The notes under the pieces are model-generated. The model ran no database searches and was not told where the DNA came from. It was given only the letters and a program-made list of their open reading frames with translations. A DNA stretch of 64,000 nucleotides from Sweltsa coloradensis (Eukaryota > Arthropoda > Insecta > Plecoptera > Chloroperlidae), in the NCBI GenBank assembly GCA_024449915.1, contig JAMZAV010000969.1:62001-126000 (forward strand). The letters run 5' to 3'. Position 1 is the first letter of the stretch, and each line of letters opens with the position of its first letter. Both the position numbers and the translations under genes were made by a program. This document shows positions 44,301 to 56,100 of this stretch, piece after piece.

Positions 44301-45077
44301 GACTTGACTGCACAAATTTAAGGGACGAAAGAACCAAATCATAGTTTACTTACAAAATGAAGGGATTGTAAAATACTCAGTTTCCTGGAAATCTAAAATT
44401 CTCCTCTATTGTTCTATTTAATTCTTGTCACCCCCCCCCCCCCCATTCCTACCTAAGATTCATACACTCAGAGGTCAACCCCCATCCCCCGTGGGTTTCT
44501 CACAATCATTAGTCGCATTGCCAGCTAAACTTTATTCTTTTCAATTCTATCATCCTTGATTGAGTTTTGAATTATCTTTTGGGTTGTTGTGTCGTGTCGA
44601 TGATGACGGAGGTACTGTTCCACGTTTCCCAACCAATATGGGTGTTGATCTAGAAAGAAAAATGATTATTGAAAAAAGGAACTTTTTAGGAACTTAGTTC
44701 CATTTGGAAAGGAACTTAGTAACGCCCTAGTTCCTTTTATTTTAGAGGAACTTGTAACTAGAACTAAGTTCATTTTTAAATTAACTTACCCAACACTAGT
44801 CAAGGGGATAAGGAGGTGTCCCCGACGACGATTGCCAGAGCTCGCCTCTAGTTTCGGGGAGCTAAGTCCTACTTACCCGCTGATGTTTGCGAGATGGACT
44901 TTGTCTCTTTCCTCACCTTTTACTATTAGCAGCCAGAAGCTGCAGAACCATGCTCTGGGCTAAAATTCTACCCCGAGTCCAGACGGGGGTGAAACGGATA
45001 AACTACAGGGACCCGCAACGCAATCTTATCTCTTCCACATATTTCCAGCTCTCTAGTCTCTCCTAATTGCCAGTAGC

Positions 45078-45082
45078 TATAT

Positions 45083-45162
<80 letters not shown>

Positions 45163-45163
45163 T
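45078..45163. repeat. (TTTA)n microsatellite
   Basis: About 21 TTTA units. Confidence 0.97.
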
Positions 45164-45290
45164 TAATGTATTTTTCTCGCCACTCGGCGAGAAGGCCATT
45201 GTAGGGCACAATTCCCTCTTTAATTAAGCTTTTCGGCTATTCAATATAGCCTAAATAAACCATCCATTGTGCCTAAACCCTTCATATTCG

Positions 45291-45318
45291 CTGGGGAGTA
45301 TCGTTCGATACTCCCCAG
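45291..45318. repeat. Short near-perfect hairpin
   Basis: CTGGGGAGTATCG and CGATACTCCCCAG separated by two T, a 13-bp stem. Confidence 0.8.
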
Positions 45319-46613
45319 TATCGATTATCGGTTTCATTAGCATCCATACAGGGCCCTTCCCAAGTCAGACCACTGAGACATCACCAGCTGATCAAACTCT
45401 AGGTAGAAAATGTGCTAGCGTGTGACGCGACGGCCAATAAAATCAATTTCAATACAGTCTTATTGTTATCATTTTTTTTGCTTGGGTCATTTCGCCGCGT
45501 CGAATATATTTTAAGGTTTTGTTTTCAGCTGTTTCAGCCTAACTGTGTGGGCAATCCTCAGAAAACAAGTAATAAAACTCAAAAACTTACAAAAATATAA
45601 GACAATACAAGGCAATAGGTATGGAAAAAACATTCAATAAAGTGTTATTAGTCATGGTAGTAGTTTCAGGGTGCTTTGATAGCGAAGACTAGTCGCGCCT
45701 CAGATAAATATAGAGAGCGTTCAAAATACAAAAAAAAAAAAATAAACACAAGTTCGTTAAAATGTAAAACATTGTTAGTGTAAAGCAATCACGGTGGTGG
45801 ATGCTTAGGTCAGAGCACAAGGGGGGGCCAGCATTAATAATGAAGAATAGAGAATATTATGAAAAAGTAAAACATAGACGAGATTTTCGAATAGAAATGC
45901 GTGTCGAAATAGTGAAAATGTTTGCATGAGAGCCCCCTTTGTGGTCTCTAGTCACCTCGGGATGTTATTTGAGGGGTCCACACCGACTGCCCCTTTTATC
46001 GATGAGTCGGTGAGGCTATTCTACCCCGGGACCAGACGGGAAACAATCAATAAAATATATTCGATGCAGCGAATTGTCGCGTGCAATTAATTTGTATGGT
46101 AATATTCCGGGCAGCGAAAGTGTAAAATTGAAATACTTACTTACATTGCTAATATATTTCAAACAACACGTTTTATTGTCATGATTAACTTAAAACAGGA
46201 GATTATTAATTAATAATAATATAGTAATTACAAATTAAGTTATTATAAAGTTTTTAAAATGCATACGTTAGCCTATAAAATACTATGAACATTATCAAAA
46301 TCAGCATCTACTGCCAAACAACAATTCGGTTGGTAATGTACCGGTGCTGACGCCGGGGTGAGATAAACTCATGTTTATCTTGTCAAATCGAATCGTCCAG
46401 TAGTACGAAGAGTTTCCTAATGTTGGCCGATCGCTATGGCCGGTATTATTTATTATTCTAGTTTAGCCATTTGCCTTGCTTTATAAACCCATGTAGCAAT
46501 CAACGAGTTGACAAAACAAAGTGAGAAATGATGGAACGACAATGTAATAGTTTGAACCATCACGCACAATTCACTAAATGTGTTAACAAAATGAAATCTA
46601 CATTTCCTATATT

Positions 46614-47105
46614 TTATACGATATCCAGGAATAACTCGTTAGGATCGGGTTCTGGCATGTCCCTCCAATAACTATCATCGTCGTCCAGGCGGTCGTCGTT
46701 CTCTAGTATCTGTCTAAACTTGGCGAGCTCTCCCTCGAGTTCCGCGTCCGCTACGTCGTCCAGTCGTTCCGTTCTCTCCACGACGTCAGCTGTGATTCGG
46801 TAGCGTTCGTTGTCGGACGTGTCCGAGTACGGAAGTTTCTTGCGTCTCCGGAACGCCTTCTTGTCGGCCTGCTGTTGCGTGAAGGAAGCCCACGTGTCCA
46901 CGTCTCCGCTAGATGCGAACAGACTGCGAACCGCCTTCGCCGTCTCGTTGTCGTCTTCGTCGTTGTCCGAGCTGAAGGCGTCTTCGCTCGAGTCGTCTTC
47001 TGGACGTCGGGGTTTGAAGGGCGTATTCCCCTCAGGCAGCTTGACGAGACCCTCGAGTTGGGGATTCACCATCAGTCCGGGATTAATGCCTAGGCGGCCG
47101 TCAAC
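46614..47105 (-). CDS. Gene 2 last exon: acidic C-terminus
   Basis: 492 bp with stop. Acceptor ACCGAATAG. Starts VDGRLGINPGLMVNPQLEGL, then acidic EDDSSEDAFSSDNDEDD, a basic FRRRKKLPYSD and finally DPNELFLDIV. GC content is higher than its surroundings, as expected for coding sequence. Confidence 0.88.
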   Translation of the reverse strand, partial: VDGRLGINPGLMVNPQLEGLVKLPEGNTPFKPRRPEDDSSEDAFSSDNDEDDNETAKAVRSLFASSGDVDTWASFTQQQADKKAFRRRKKLPYSDTSDNERYRITADVVERTERLDDVADAELEGELAKFRQILENDDRLDDDDSYWRDMPEPDPNELFLDIV

Positions 47106-50100
47106 CTATTCGGTCACAAATCACAGTTTGTTTAGCCTTAATATGTCAACAGTTACCTAACTAATTAGTAATTAGTTATTGAAGCTTATGCAACGCGCAT
47201 TATTTTCTTGAATCAAATCATCTCTATTGACCCCAGCTGACTTGTCAAATGGCCATTATTTTTATTACCAATCTGTGGCGTTAATGCATGCGTGAGCTAC
47301 AACAAAAAACTACCATCTACTGTGTTTTGTCGCCTTAAAAATATTTTAGTAGAATCTAACGTACCTAACGTATAACTCCTAGACTTCTGTCAAAGCATTA
47401 TAATCTATTAAAAAACACGATATTATCAAAATACATTTTACTTTCCCCTAAAGTTTTAATTCCTTTGCGGCTAGACGTGGCTGTGGAAAGAAGACCTCAC
47501 TCACCTGTGCCAAATAATACGCCTTCTCGCTGTCCGGTAGTAGATCCCAGGCCTTCGAGACGGAAACTTTCACATCGCGCTTGCTGGTGTTGGGGTACAG
47601 CCACGTGTAGAGGGTCCGCGTCCTCTTGGTGAACAGTCCCTTGGCAGCCTTCACCATCGCCTCGGACTTGCGATCAAACACCAGTTTCTCGTGATCTTTC
47701 TTCTACAAGTATAAAATATCAACAGGAATCTTTAGGATAGGGTCATAAACCAATATACCACTAGTCACATCTTGTCATCTATAATGCACCAACAATCCAG
47801 GTTACCTACTTGGTGGTCGGGTTTGATCCTCGATCGAGTTGAATTTTGTAATTTCTTGATTGGATTATAAATATTATGATGTGTATTGTAAGATGGTGAT
47901 GAGAAAATCCCAGTAAAGTGTTATTGCAATGAAGCGCATGAAAGTTACAAAAGGCTACCTGTTAACACGAACTTAACGCCAGCACACCGAAAGGCCATCA
48001 TTTCGCTACGAAACAACAATGACATCATCATAACTCCGGCGGATAAAGGATCCACTATAGTTGTGCAAGATATGGAATCCTACATAGCCGAGGCTGACCG
48101 ACAGCTATCTGACAAGACCGCCTAACGGCCTCTCAAGGAGGACCCTACCAACTCACACCTCAAGATCATCTCAAACTACCTTACTGCCAAGGGAAACATC
48201 AAGGGCTCAACGACAAGACCATCAAAGCCCTTATACCAGACACAGCACGGACACCCGTCTTCTACTTGCTTCCCAAGATACACAAAAAGGGAAACCCAGG
48301 CCGACCAATTGTATCCAGCTTCGATTCTCCTACAGAGAGGATATCTGCCTTGTGGACCACCACCTTCGACCGCATGTCACGAACCTGGACTCCCATATCA
48401 AAGACACTTATGACTTCCTGGAAAAAACTCAACCAGCTGGCCAAACCACTCCCCCCGGGGTGTATACTGGTCACCATAGATGTAACCTCTCTTTACTCCA
48501 ACATCCCAACAACACAAGGATTATCCGCGATGGAACATTTACTAAAATATCGACAACCGGGCACAAAACCTGACACTCCCTTTCTCACCGAACTAGCACA
48601 CATGGTCCTCCGCTTCAACAACTTTCGGTTTAAAGATGACCATTACCTACAAATCAAAGGCACAGCCATGGGCACAAGAATGGCTCCATCTTACGCCAAC
48701 CTGTTTGTCGGCAAGCTAGAAAAAGAGTTTCTAGCCAAACGTGATCATCTACCATTGTGCTTCTTCCGATTCATCGACGACTTCTTCTTGATATGGCCAC
48801 ATGGCCAAGCTCTTCTGGACATCTTTCTCACTGATCTCAACAATGCCAGCGTGTTAAGCTTCACCTGGGAATCTTCCGCTTCGTTTGTGGCATTCCTAGA
48901 TGTGGACATCCATCTAGAATCAGGGTTGTTGAGGACAGATGTCCATTTCAAACCCACTAACAAACAACTCTACCTCCACCATGACAGTTGTCACCCGGCC
49001 TATACTAAACGAGCCCTACCCTACTCCTTGGCTGTGAGAGGTCGCCGTATCTGCTCTGACCCAAAAGACCTTGCTAAGTATTGCGAGCGCATTACCAATG
49101 CGTTTGTGGCTCGAGGCTACAGTAAGGCTAACGTCCAAGAACGCATCAACAAGCCCGTCAGGCAGATCACCTCCACTCCCAATGACGTCATACCTCTGGT
49201 CACTCAGTGGCACCCCGGACTACAGGCACTAAACGGCATTATGAAGAGTGGCCTTCATATACTAACATCCTCCACCAAGACGCAAAATCTTGTTAAAACC
49301 TACCCAGAGTTGCCTTTAGACGCCCCCCAAACATCTCGGACCAATTGTCAAGAGAGACTGCCGGAAAAAGGAAGCTTCCGAGAAGGAACCAGCCGGCTCC
49401 TTTCCTTGTAAAGGGGGAAATGGATGTCTGACATGCCACATTCATCAACCCTCAACGACCTTCAGTGCCCAGGCCACTGGCAGGACCTACCCCATTCGAC
49501 AGCACAACACTTGCAAAACCACCAATGTGGTGTACCAACTTAAATGCAAACGTTGTCCTGCCGAATACATAGGCCTAACCAGAAACTCGTTAAGATCGCG
49601 CATGAATGGTCACAGACAGGACACAAAAAACCGCACCATGGACAAACCAGTGGCTCGACATGCAGCATCCCACAACTTGGCTTTCAACGTGTGCTACACA
49701 ACCAAAGTGGTCAAGTCACTCCCAGCCAGCTGCAACCCAGGTGAACTGAGAAGATGGGAGTTAGCACACCAGTGGATCACAAAATCCAGGCTGCCTCCTA
49801 ACATCAACATTCGATAGGACCAGCTCTCTCCCACCCTTCACCTTCACCTACATCTGTCACTATTCCTCCCCCAACAGCACCTTGTAAATATACTGTACAT
49901 AGTTTTTTAGTTTTTAGCAGCCATTTTGACTAGTTCAGTCAGTGGCCTTCAGTTTTTAGTTTTTAGTCTTTAGCCGCCATTTTGATTAGTATAGTCAGTG
50001 GCCATCTTTCTCCTGAGTGATCAAGACCTCGTGTCGAAACGTCTCGTTTTTATGTGTTTTGTATATATCTTTGTAACTTTAAAACTTCTAAAAATTCGGC

Positions 50101-53100
50101 AGCTTCCATCACACTTCAAAGGTAAGCTGTTGGATCCTATCCTAACACTATATATCCCAGCCGATTGGCATACTTCTATCAACATAACCTATAAAGTCGA
50201 TTGACCCATGACTTTTTCATCACCCACCTTGTAACCTTACCCTGTGTCTCTATCTTCCCTTCCTGTTCTTTCACTCTATCTCTCAACATGATTAATCAAC
50301 AAAGATTCTTGTTGGATCACTGGATCCAACAAATTCGTCATCATGCTACCAAGTTAGCCTATGTAAGAAGTCATGTTTGCTTCCTTCAATGCTGTGTGGA
50401 CTTGGGTATAGCGCCCAAGGGCCTAACAGGAAAATCGCCGATCTCAGGCCTACCTCACGCTATCCGACCTAAAATAGCCCTCCTCTCACTCAACCAAAGT
50501 GTAGATTTGACCAGGGCAGTACTGGAACAGTACTCTACTCTCGCCAAGGAGCACACCACTCAACTCCTTTCTCATGTCAAAATCAGCGTATTAGCCTTCC
50601 CAGGCGCCATCCCATTAATCAACAACATTCTAGAGGTTTCAGCCACCATTTTGGCACACAATGCTTCAAATCATCTAACCAAATTGTCAAAATTAATGCT
50701 TCATTATCTCGCCTGTAACTTCACACTGCCGACAGGCCTAGGCCTAGCCACTACCAGTAGGCCTACTCCAGCGCCACCCCTCATAGGCATGGCACCTTGC
50801 CTGGCAGACCTATTTCGACTTGAGAGACCTAAGCCTATCACACCTAGGCTACCAGCCAAACTAGGCCTACATTCTACGGAAAAAAACAGACCTAGAAGAA
50901 GATACTCAAGATGACCCAATACTCAACTTGTCCAAATACCACCTCACGGACAACGAGAAAAGTGTCCTAGCCAAAGGTCTTACATTTGTGCCTACACCTA
51001 AGTTTGACCATTTCACTCTTGTTAAGGACACTATAGCTTTCACTAGGAATCTGAAAATTAAACATCACTTTGAGGAGAATTCATTCTCAACTTGCACTGC
51101 CAACAAACAAGAAACTTTAGACCCAGCCCTCAGCAAATTCAGACCCAAATCAGACTGGGAGCCTTACCCACTCCCTCCAGATCACCCTCTTGAAGTCTTT
51201 TCAAATCACCTGTTGTCTAAAGTATCTTCTCCAGACTTTGCCGAAAGGCTACCTGTTAACACGAACTTAACGCCAGCACACCGAAAGGCCATCATTTCGC
51301 TACGAAACAACAATGACATCATCATAACTCCGGCGGATAAAGGATCCACTATAGTTGTGCAAGATATGGAATCCTACATAGCCGAGGCTGACCGACAGCT
51401 ATCTGACAAGACCGCCTACCGGCCTCTCAAGGAGGACCCTACCAACTCACACCTCAAGATCATCTCAAACTACCTTACTGCCCAAGGGAAACATCAAGGG
51501 CTCAACGACAAGACCATCAAAGCCCTTATACCAGACACAGCACGGACACCCGTCTTCTACTTGCTTCCCAAGATACACAAAAAGGGAAACCCAGGCCGAC
51601 CAATTGTATCCAGCTTCGATTCTCCTACAGAGAGGATATCTGCCTTTGTGGACCACCACCTTCGACCGCATGTCACGAACCTGGACTCCCATATCAAAGA
51701 CACTTATGACTTCCTGGAAAAACTCAACCAGCTGGCCAAACCACTCCCCCCGGGGTGTCTACTGGTCACCATAGATGTCACCTCTCTTTACACCAACATC
51801 CCAACAACACAAGGATTATCCGCGCTGGAACATTTTCTCAAATCTCGACCACCGGGAAAATTTGGTCCTCCGCTTCAACAACTTTCGGTTTAAAGATGAC
51901 CATTACCTACAAATCAAAGGCACAGCCATGGGCACAAGAATGGCTCCATCTTACGCCAACCTGTTTGTCGGCAAGCTAGAAAAAGAGTTTCTAGCCAAAC
52001 GTGATCATCTACCATTGTGCTTCTTCCGATTCATCGACGACTTCTTCTTGATATGGCCACATGGCCAAGCTCTTCTGGACATCTTTCTCACTGATCTCAA
52101 CAATGCCAGCGTGTTAAGCTTCACCTGGGAATCTTCCGCTTCGTTTGTGGCATTCCTAGATGTGGACATCCATCTAGAATCAGGGTTGTTGAGGACAGAT
52201 GTCCATTTCAAACCCACTAACAAACAACTCTACCTCCACCCATGACAGTTGTCACCCGGCCTATACTAAACGAGCCCTACCCTACTCCTTGGCTGTGAGA
52301 GGTCGCCGTATCTGCTCTGACCCAAAAGACCTTGCTAAGTATTGCGAGCGCATTACCAATGCGTTTGTGGCTCGAGGCTACAGTAAGGCTAACGTCCAAG
52401 AACGCATCAACAAGCCCGTCAGGCAGATCACCTCCACTCCCAATGAAGGCAGACCTATGGTAACTCAGTGGCACCCGGACTACAGGCACTAAACGGCATT
52501 ATGAAGAGTGGCCTTCATATACTAACATCCTCCACCAAGACGCAAAATCTTGTTAAAACCTACCCAGAGTTGCCTTTAGACGCCCCCCAAACATCTCGGA
52601 CCAATTGTCAAGAGAGACTGCCGGAAAAAGGAAGCTTCCGAGAAGGAACCAGCCGGCTCCTTTCCTTGTAAAGGGGGAAATGGATGTCTGACATGCCACA
52701 TTCATCAACCCTCAACGACCTTCAGTGCCCAGGCCACTGGCAGGACCTACCCCATTCGACAGCACAACACTTGCAAAACCACCAATGTGGTGTACCAACT
52801 TAAATGCAAACGTTGTCCTGCCGAATACATAGGCCTAACCAGAAACTCGTTAAGATCGCGCATGAATGGTCACAGACAGGACACAAAAAACCGCACCATG
52901 GACAAACCAGTGGCTCGACATGCAGCATCCCACAACTTGGCTTTCAACGTGTGCTACACAACCAAAGTGGTCAAGTCACTCCCAGCCAGCTGCAACCCAG
53001 GTGAACTGAGAAGATGGGAGTTAGCACACCAGTGGATCACAAAATCCAGGCTGCCTCCTAACATCAACATTCGATAGGACCAGCTCTCTCCCACCCTTCA

Positions 53101-56100
53101 CCTTCACCTACATCTGTCACTATCCTCCCCAACAGCACCTTGTAAATATACTGTACATAGTTTTTTAGTTTTTAGCAGCCATTTTGACTAGTTCAGTCAG
53201 TGGCCTTCAGTTTTTAGTTTTGTCTTTAGCCGCCATTTTGATTAGTATAGTCAGTGGCCATCTTTCTCCTGAGTGATCAAGACCTCGTGTCGAAACGTCT
53301 CGTTTTTATGTGTTTTGTATATATCTTTGTAACTTTAAAACTTCTAAAAATTCGGCAGCTTCCATCACACTTCAAAGGTAAGCTGTTGGATCCTATCCTA
53401 ACACTATACAAATTAGTCCCAGTTATGTATACGGGTTATAGCTTGTACCCCCATCACTGGTGCAACATTAGAAAATACTAGGAAGCTTCGCAAACGCTTT
53501 TTCATGCGCGTTGTTGGATGAGCGTAATAATTACTTACGTAATAATTATTGTTTAAGTGGTTGTTTTTACTTACGTTACCCTAAGAAAAATAGCTCGGGT
53601 GTTTTGTTTTTGTTAGTTTTTTTGTCTGTTTGTTCGCTCTCTACCGGGCAAACGGCATATGCGATCTTGATGAAAATTAGAGGGGACCTTCGAAATCTCT
53701 GAACTTAGAGGTGTATTGTTTTTGGGTACAATCGAAGAAATATTTCTCATAAATATCGTACTTTTCGATTTTTTCGATTTTTAGTGCGATATTTTCGTGA
53801 TATTTGGAAAACGGCTACTCCGATATTGATGAAAATTTATAAGAACCTGTAAAATCACTGATATTATATATGTGATGATTTTAGAGACCATTGAAAAAAT
53901 ATTTCTTATAGAAATCGTACTTTTACGATTTTTTCTCCGGTTTTTAATACGATATTTTAGTGATATTTGGGCCGATTTTGACCAAACGGGTGGGGCTACA
54001 ACGTTCATATTTTACAATGACATAAAGATTATGGTGATGTAGTGCCTCTTGAAAGAAAAAGTTGAAAAAGTTGGTCAAAATTCATAGAAATAAAGGTTTT
54101 AATATAAGCCTTTTACAGGTGTATAATGAACAAGTAATATCAAGTAACTATAGAAAAAGTAAGGATTCCACATAAAAACGTAATCATTGGACATAAATAT
54201 TCCAAAAACGCTCATCCATCAACGCGACTGGAAAAAAGCGTTCGCGAAGCGGCCTAGTAGATACTAGAACATCGTAGCAATCTAAAATGGCCATTTAGAA
54301 AAATGTGTCCTGAAACTTGGCACAGATAAACATGCACTAAAACACGCAAAAATATGCATTTCGAAATCACACCCTTTCCTGGTAATCAGCATATTTTACA
54401 CGAACCACTTGTCCAAAATACAAAAACAAATCTCTGCAAATACCGAACTACTTGTCAAAATTACAAAACAATATATATTGTCGAGTACGTCAATAATGGT
54501 CAATATTTGTGTGACCAAAATCCTCTAAGGTCACTGGGCATACAGATCGTCCCCATGTGATTTCTTACAGGAGAGTTTTGCTGGTGTGACTTAGCTTATT
54601 CAGCCTACATTTATGTTACTAGATTATTTAGTTGTCCTCCTTTGTAAATCACTTTTTTTAGTTTTAACTGAATAGATTAGACGTTAAATAAATACGTAGG
54701 CCTACATAAATAAATAATTAAATAAATAAACAGATAAAATTAAATAAACTAGGAAGCTTAGCAAACGCCTTTTCAGTCGCGTTGCTGGATGAGCGTAATT
54801 GGTGCATTAAGCTGACAAGACAAACGGAAAAAAGAAGGAAAAAAAAAGAAATAAAGAAAAACATTAACGATTTAAATAATTTTTTGATTGCGCTCAAATT
54901 TCACACGAAAATATTAATTCATAAAATTAAGGTTCTGTAAAAAAATCATCACAATCGGATAAAGCATGTAGATGTAAGTGTTATAAGTCAAAGAAATTTG
55001 TTAATTCATAAAAATTAAGTTCTTTGAAAACATCATCACAATAGGATAAAGCATGTAGGTTGTATAAGTCGAAGAAATTTTAAAAAAACGAAACAAATCG
55101 TAAAATTGCGATTTTTTTATTCAATTGCGCTCAAATTTCACAAGAATATATAAGGCCTTATTCGTAAAATTAAAGTTCTGTAAAAAAATCATTACAATCG
55201 GATAATGCATGTAGGTGTTATAAGTTGATTTTTTTTAAATCGCCCAAAGTCGTAAAATTGCGGTTTTCACGAGAAATAATTTTTCGATTGCGCTAAAAAA
55301 CGTGGAAGTTCTAAGTTCAGAGATTTTGAAGGCCTCCAGTATATTTCATCGCAATTGTAGTATCGGTTTAGCCGGAATCGTCTTAACAAACACAAAAAAA
55401 TACAAAAAAAAAACATTCCGGATTTTTTTCTCCAGTGTAGTGTAATGGAATTTTCGCTTAGCTCGCTACACTCATCCAATCAAGTATGACACTTTTTATC
55501 GGGTTGTGGAGAACCCTATATTTTTTTCTGTTACTCTTTAAATTCATAACTAGTTAGCATAAGAAATAATACTAGGAAAACGCTTAAGTCCCGCCGCGTT
55601 GTTGGATGAGCGTAATTGGTGCATTGAACTGCCATGTGTTACGCGGATTTTCTGTTGTTCTGTGAAAAAATCATTACTTAGCCGAAGATTTTTTTTAATT
55701 AAATTAAATTAAATAAAAAAATAACTTAATTTTTATTAATTAATCGTAATTTTTAACAAAGAAAAAAATCGTAAAATTGCAATTTTCATAAGAAATAAAT
55801 ATTCGATTGCGCTCAAATTTAACACGAATATATTAATTCATGAAATTAAGGTTCTGTGAAAAAATAATTACAATAGGATAAAGCATGTAGGTGTAATAAG
55901 TCAAAGAATTGTTTTAAAAAAGAAAAAACCCGTAAAATTTCGATTTTCATGAGAAATAATTTTTCGATTACGCTCAAATTTCGCACGAATATCTTAATTC
56001 ATGAAATTAAGGTTCTGTGAAAAAATCATTACAATCGGATAAAGCATGTAGGTGTTATGAGTCGAAGAAAGTTTTTAAAAATCGAAAAAAATCGTAAAAT

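Larger units (their letters stand above)
41420..46613. other. Intergenic region between gene 2 and LAS1L; repeats only
   Basis: No exon could be supported. Holds a GGGCAAAGCCCC-type repeat (about 41600-42060), a tRNA-like GAGTTCGAATCCCAAT at 43209-43224 and a TCATAATGCGCCACTCT repeat fragment near 43845-43875. A palindrome-rich GGAACTAAGTTCC element (about 44120-44795) interrupts a repeat also seen near 59760-59890. The LAS1L promoter and first exon may lie here; TGACGTCA at about 42176-42183 is a CRE-like octamer of unknown meaning. Confidence 0.5.
47954..50155 (+). mobile_element. Penelope-like element, copy A (5' truncated)
   Basis: Begins abruptly at GGCTACCTGTTAACACG and runs to the shared 3' end near TAAGCTGTTGGATCCTATCC. 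It lies head to tail with copy B in an intron of gene 2, antisense to the gene. Nearly identical to 51246-53413, so the duplication is recent. Confidence 0.93.
50201..53413 (+). mobile_element. Penelope-like element, copy B (near full length)
   Basis: Begins after the pLTR-like segment, with an N-terminal frame (50201-50914), RT region (50928-52245) and endonuclease (52580-53077), then a terminal segment like that of copy A. It has frameshifts at the A7 run (50880-50886), a deletion with frameshift near 51860, a C insertion near 52240 and the shared C6 shift. Confidence 0.93.

Noticed and set aside
46810..47160. 116-codon plus-strand frame
   Set aside because: Antisense shadow of the spliced minus-strand exon, which has splice sites and phase support.
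50881..50887. Heptamer A AAA AAC in the zero frame at the end of the Penelope N-terminal frame, a classic -1 frameshift site
   Set aside because: The RT frame is +1 relative to the upstream frame, and the -1 frame meets TAG within three codons. A simple homopolymer indel explains it better.
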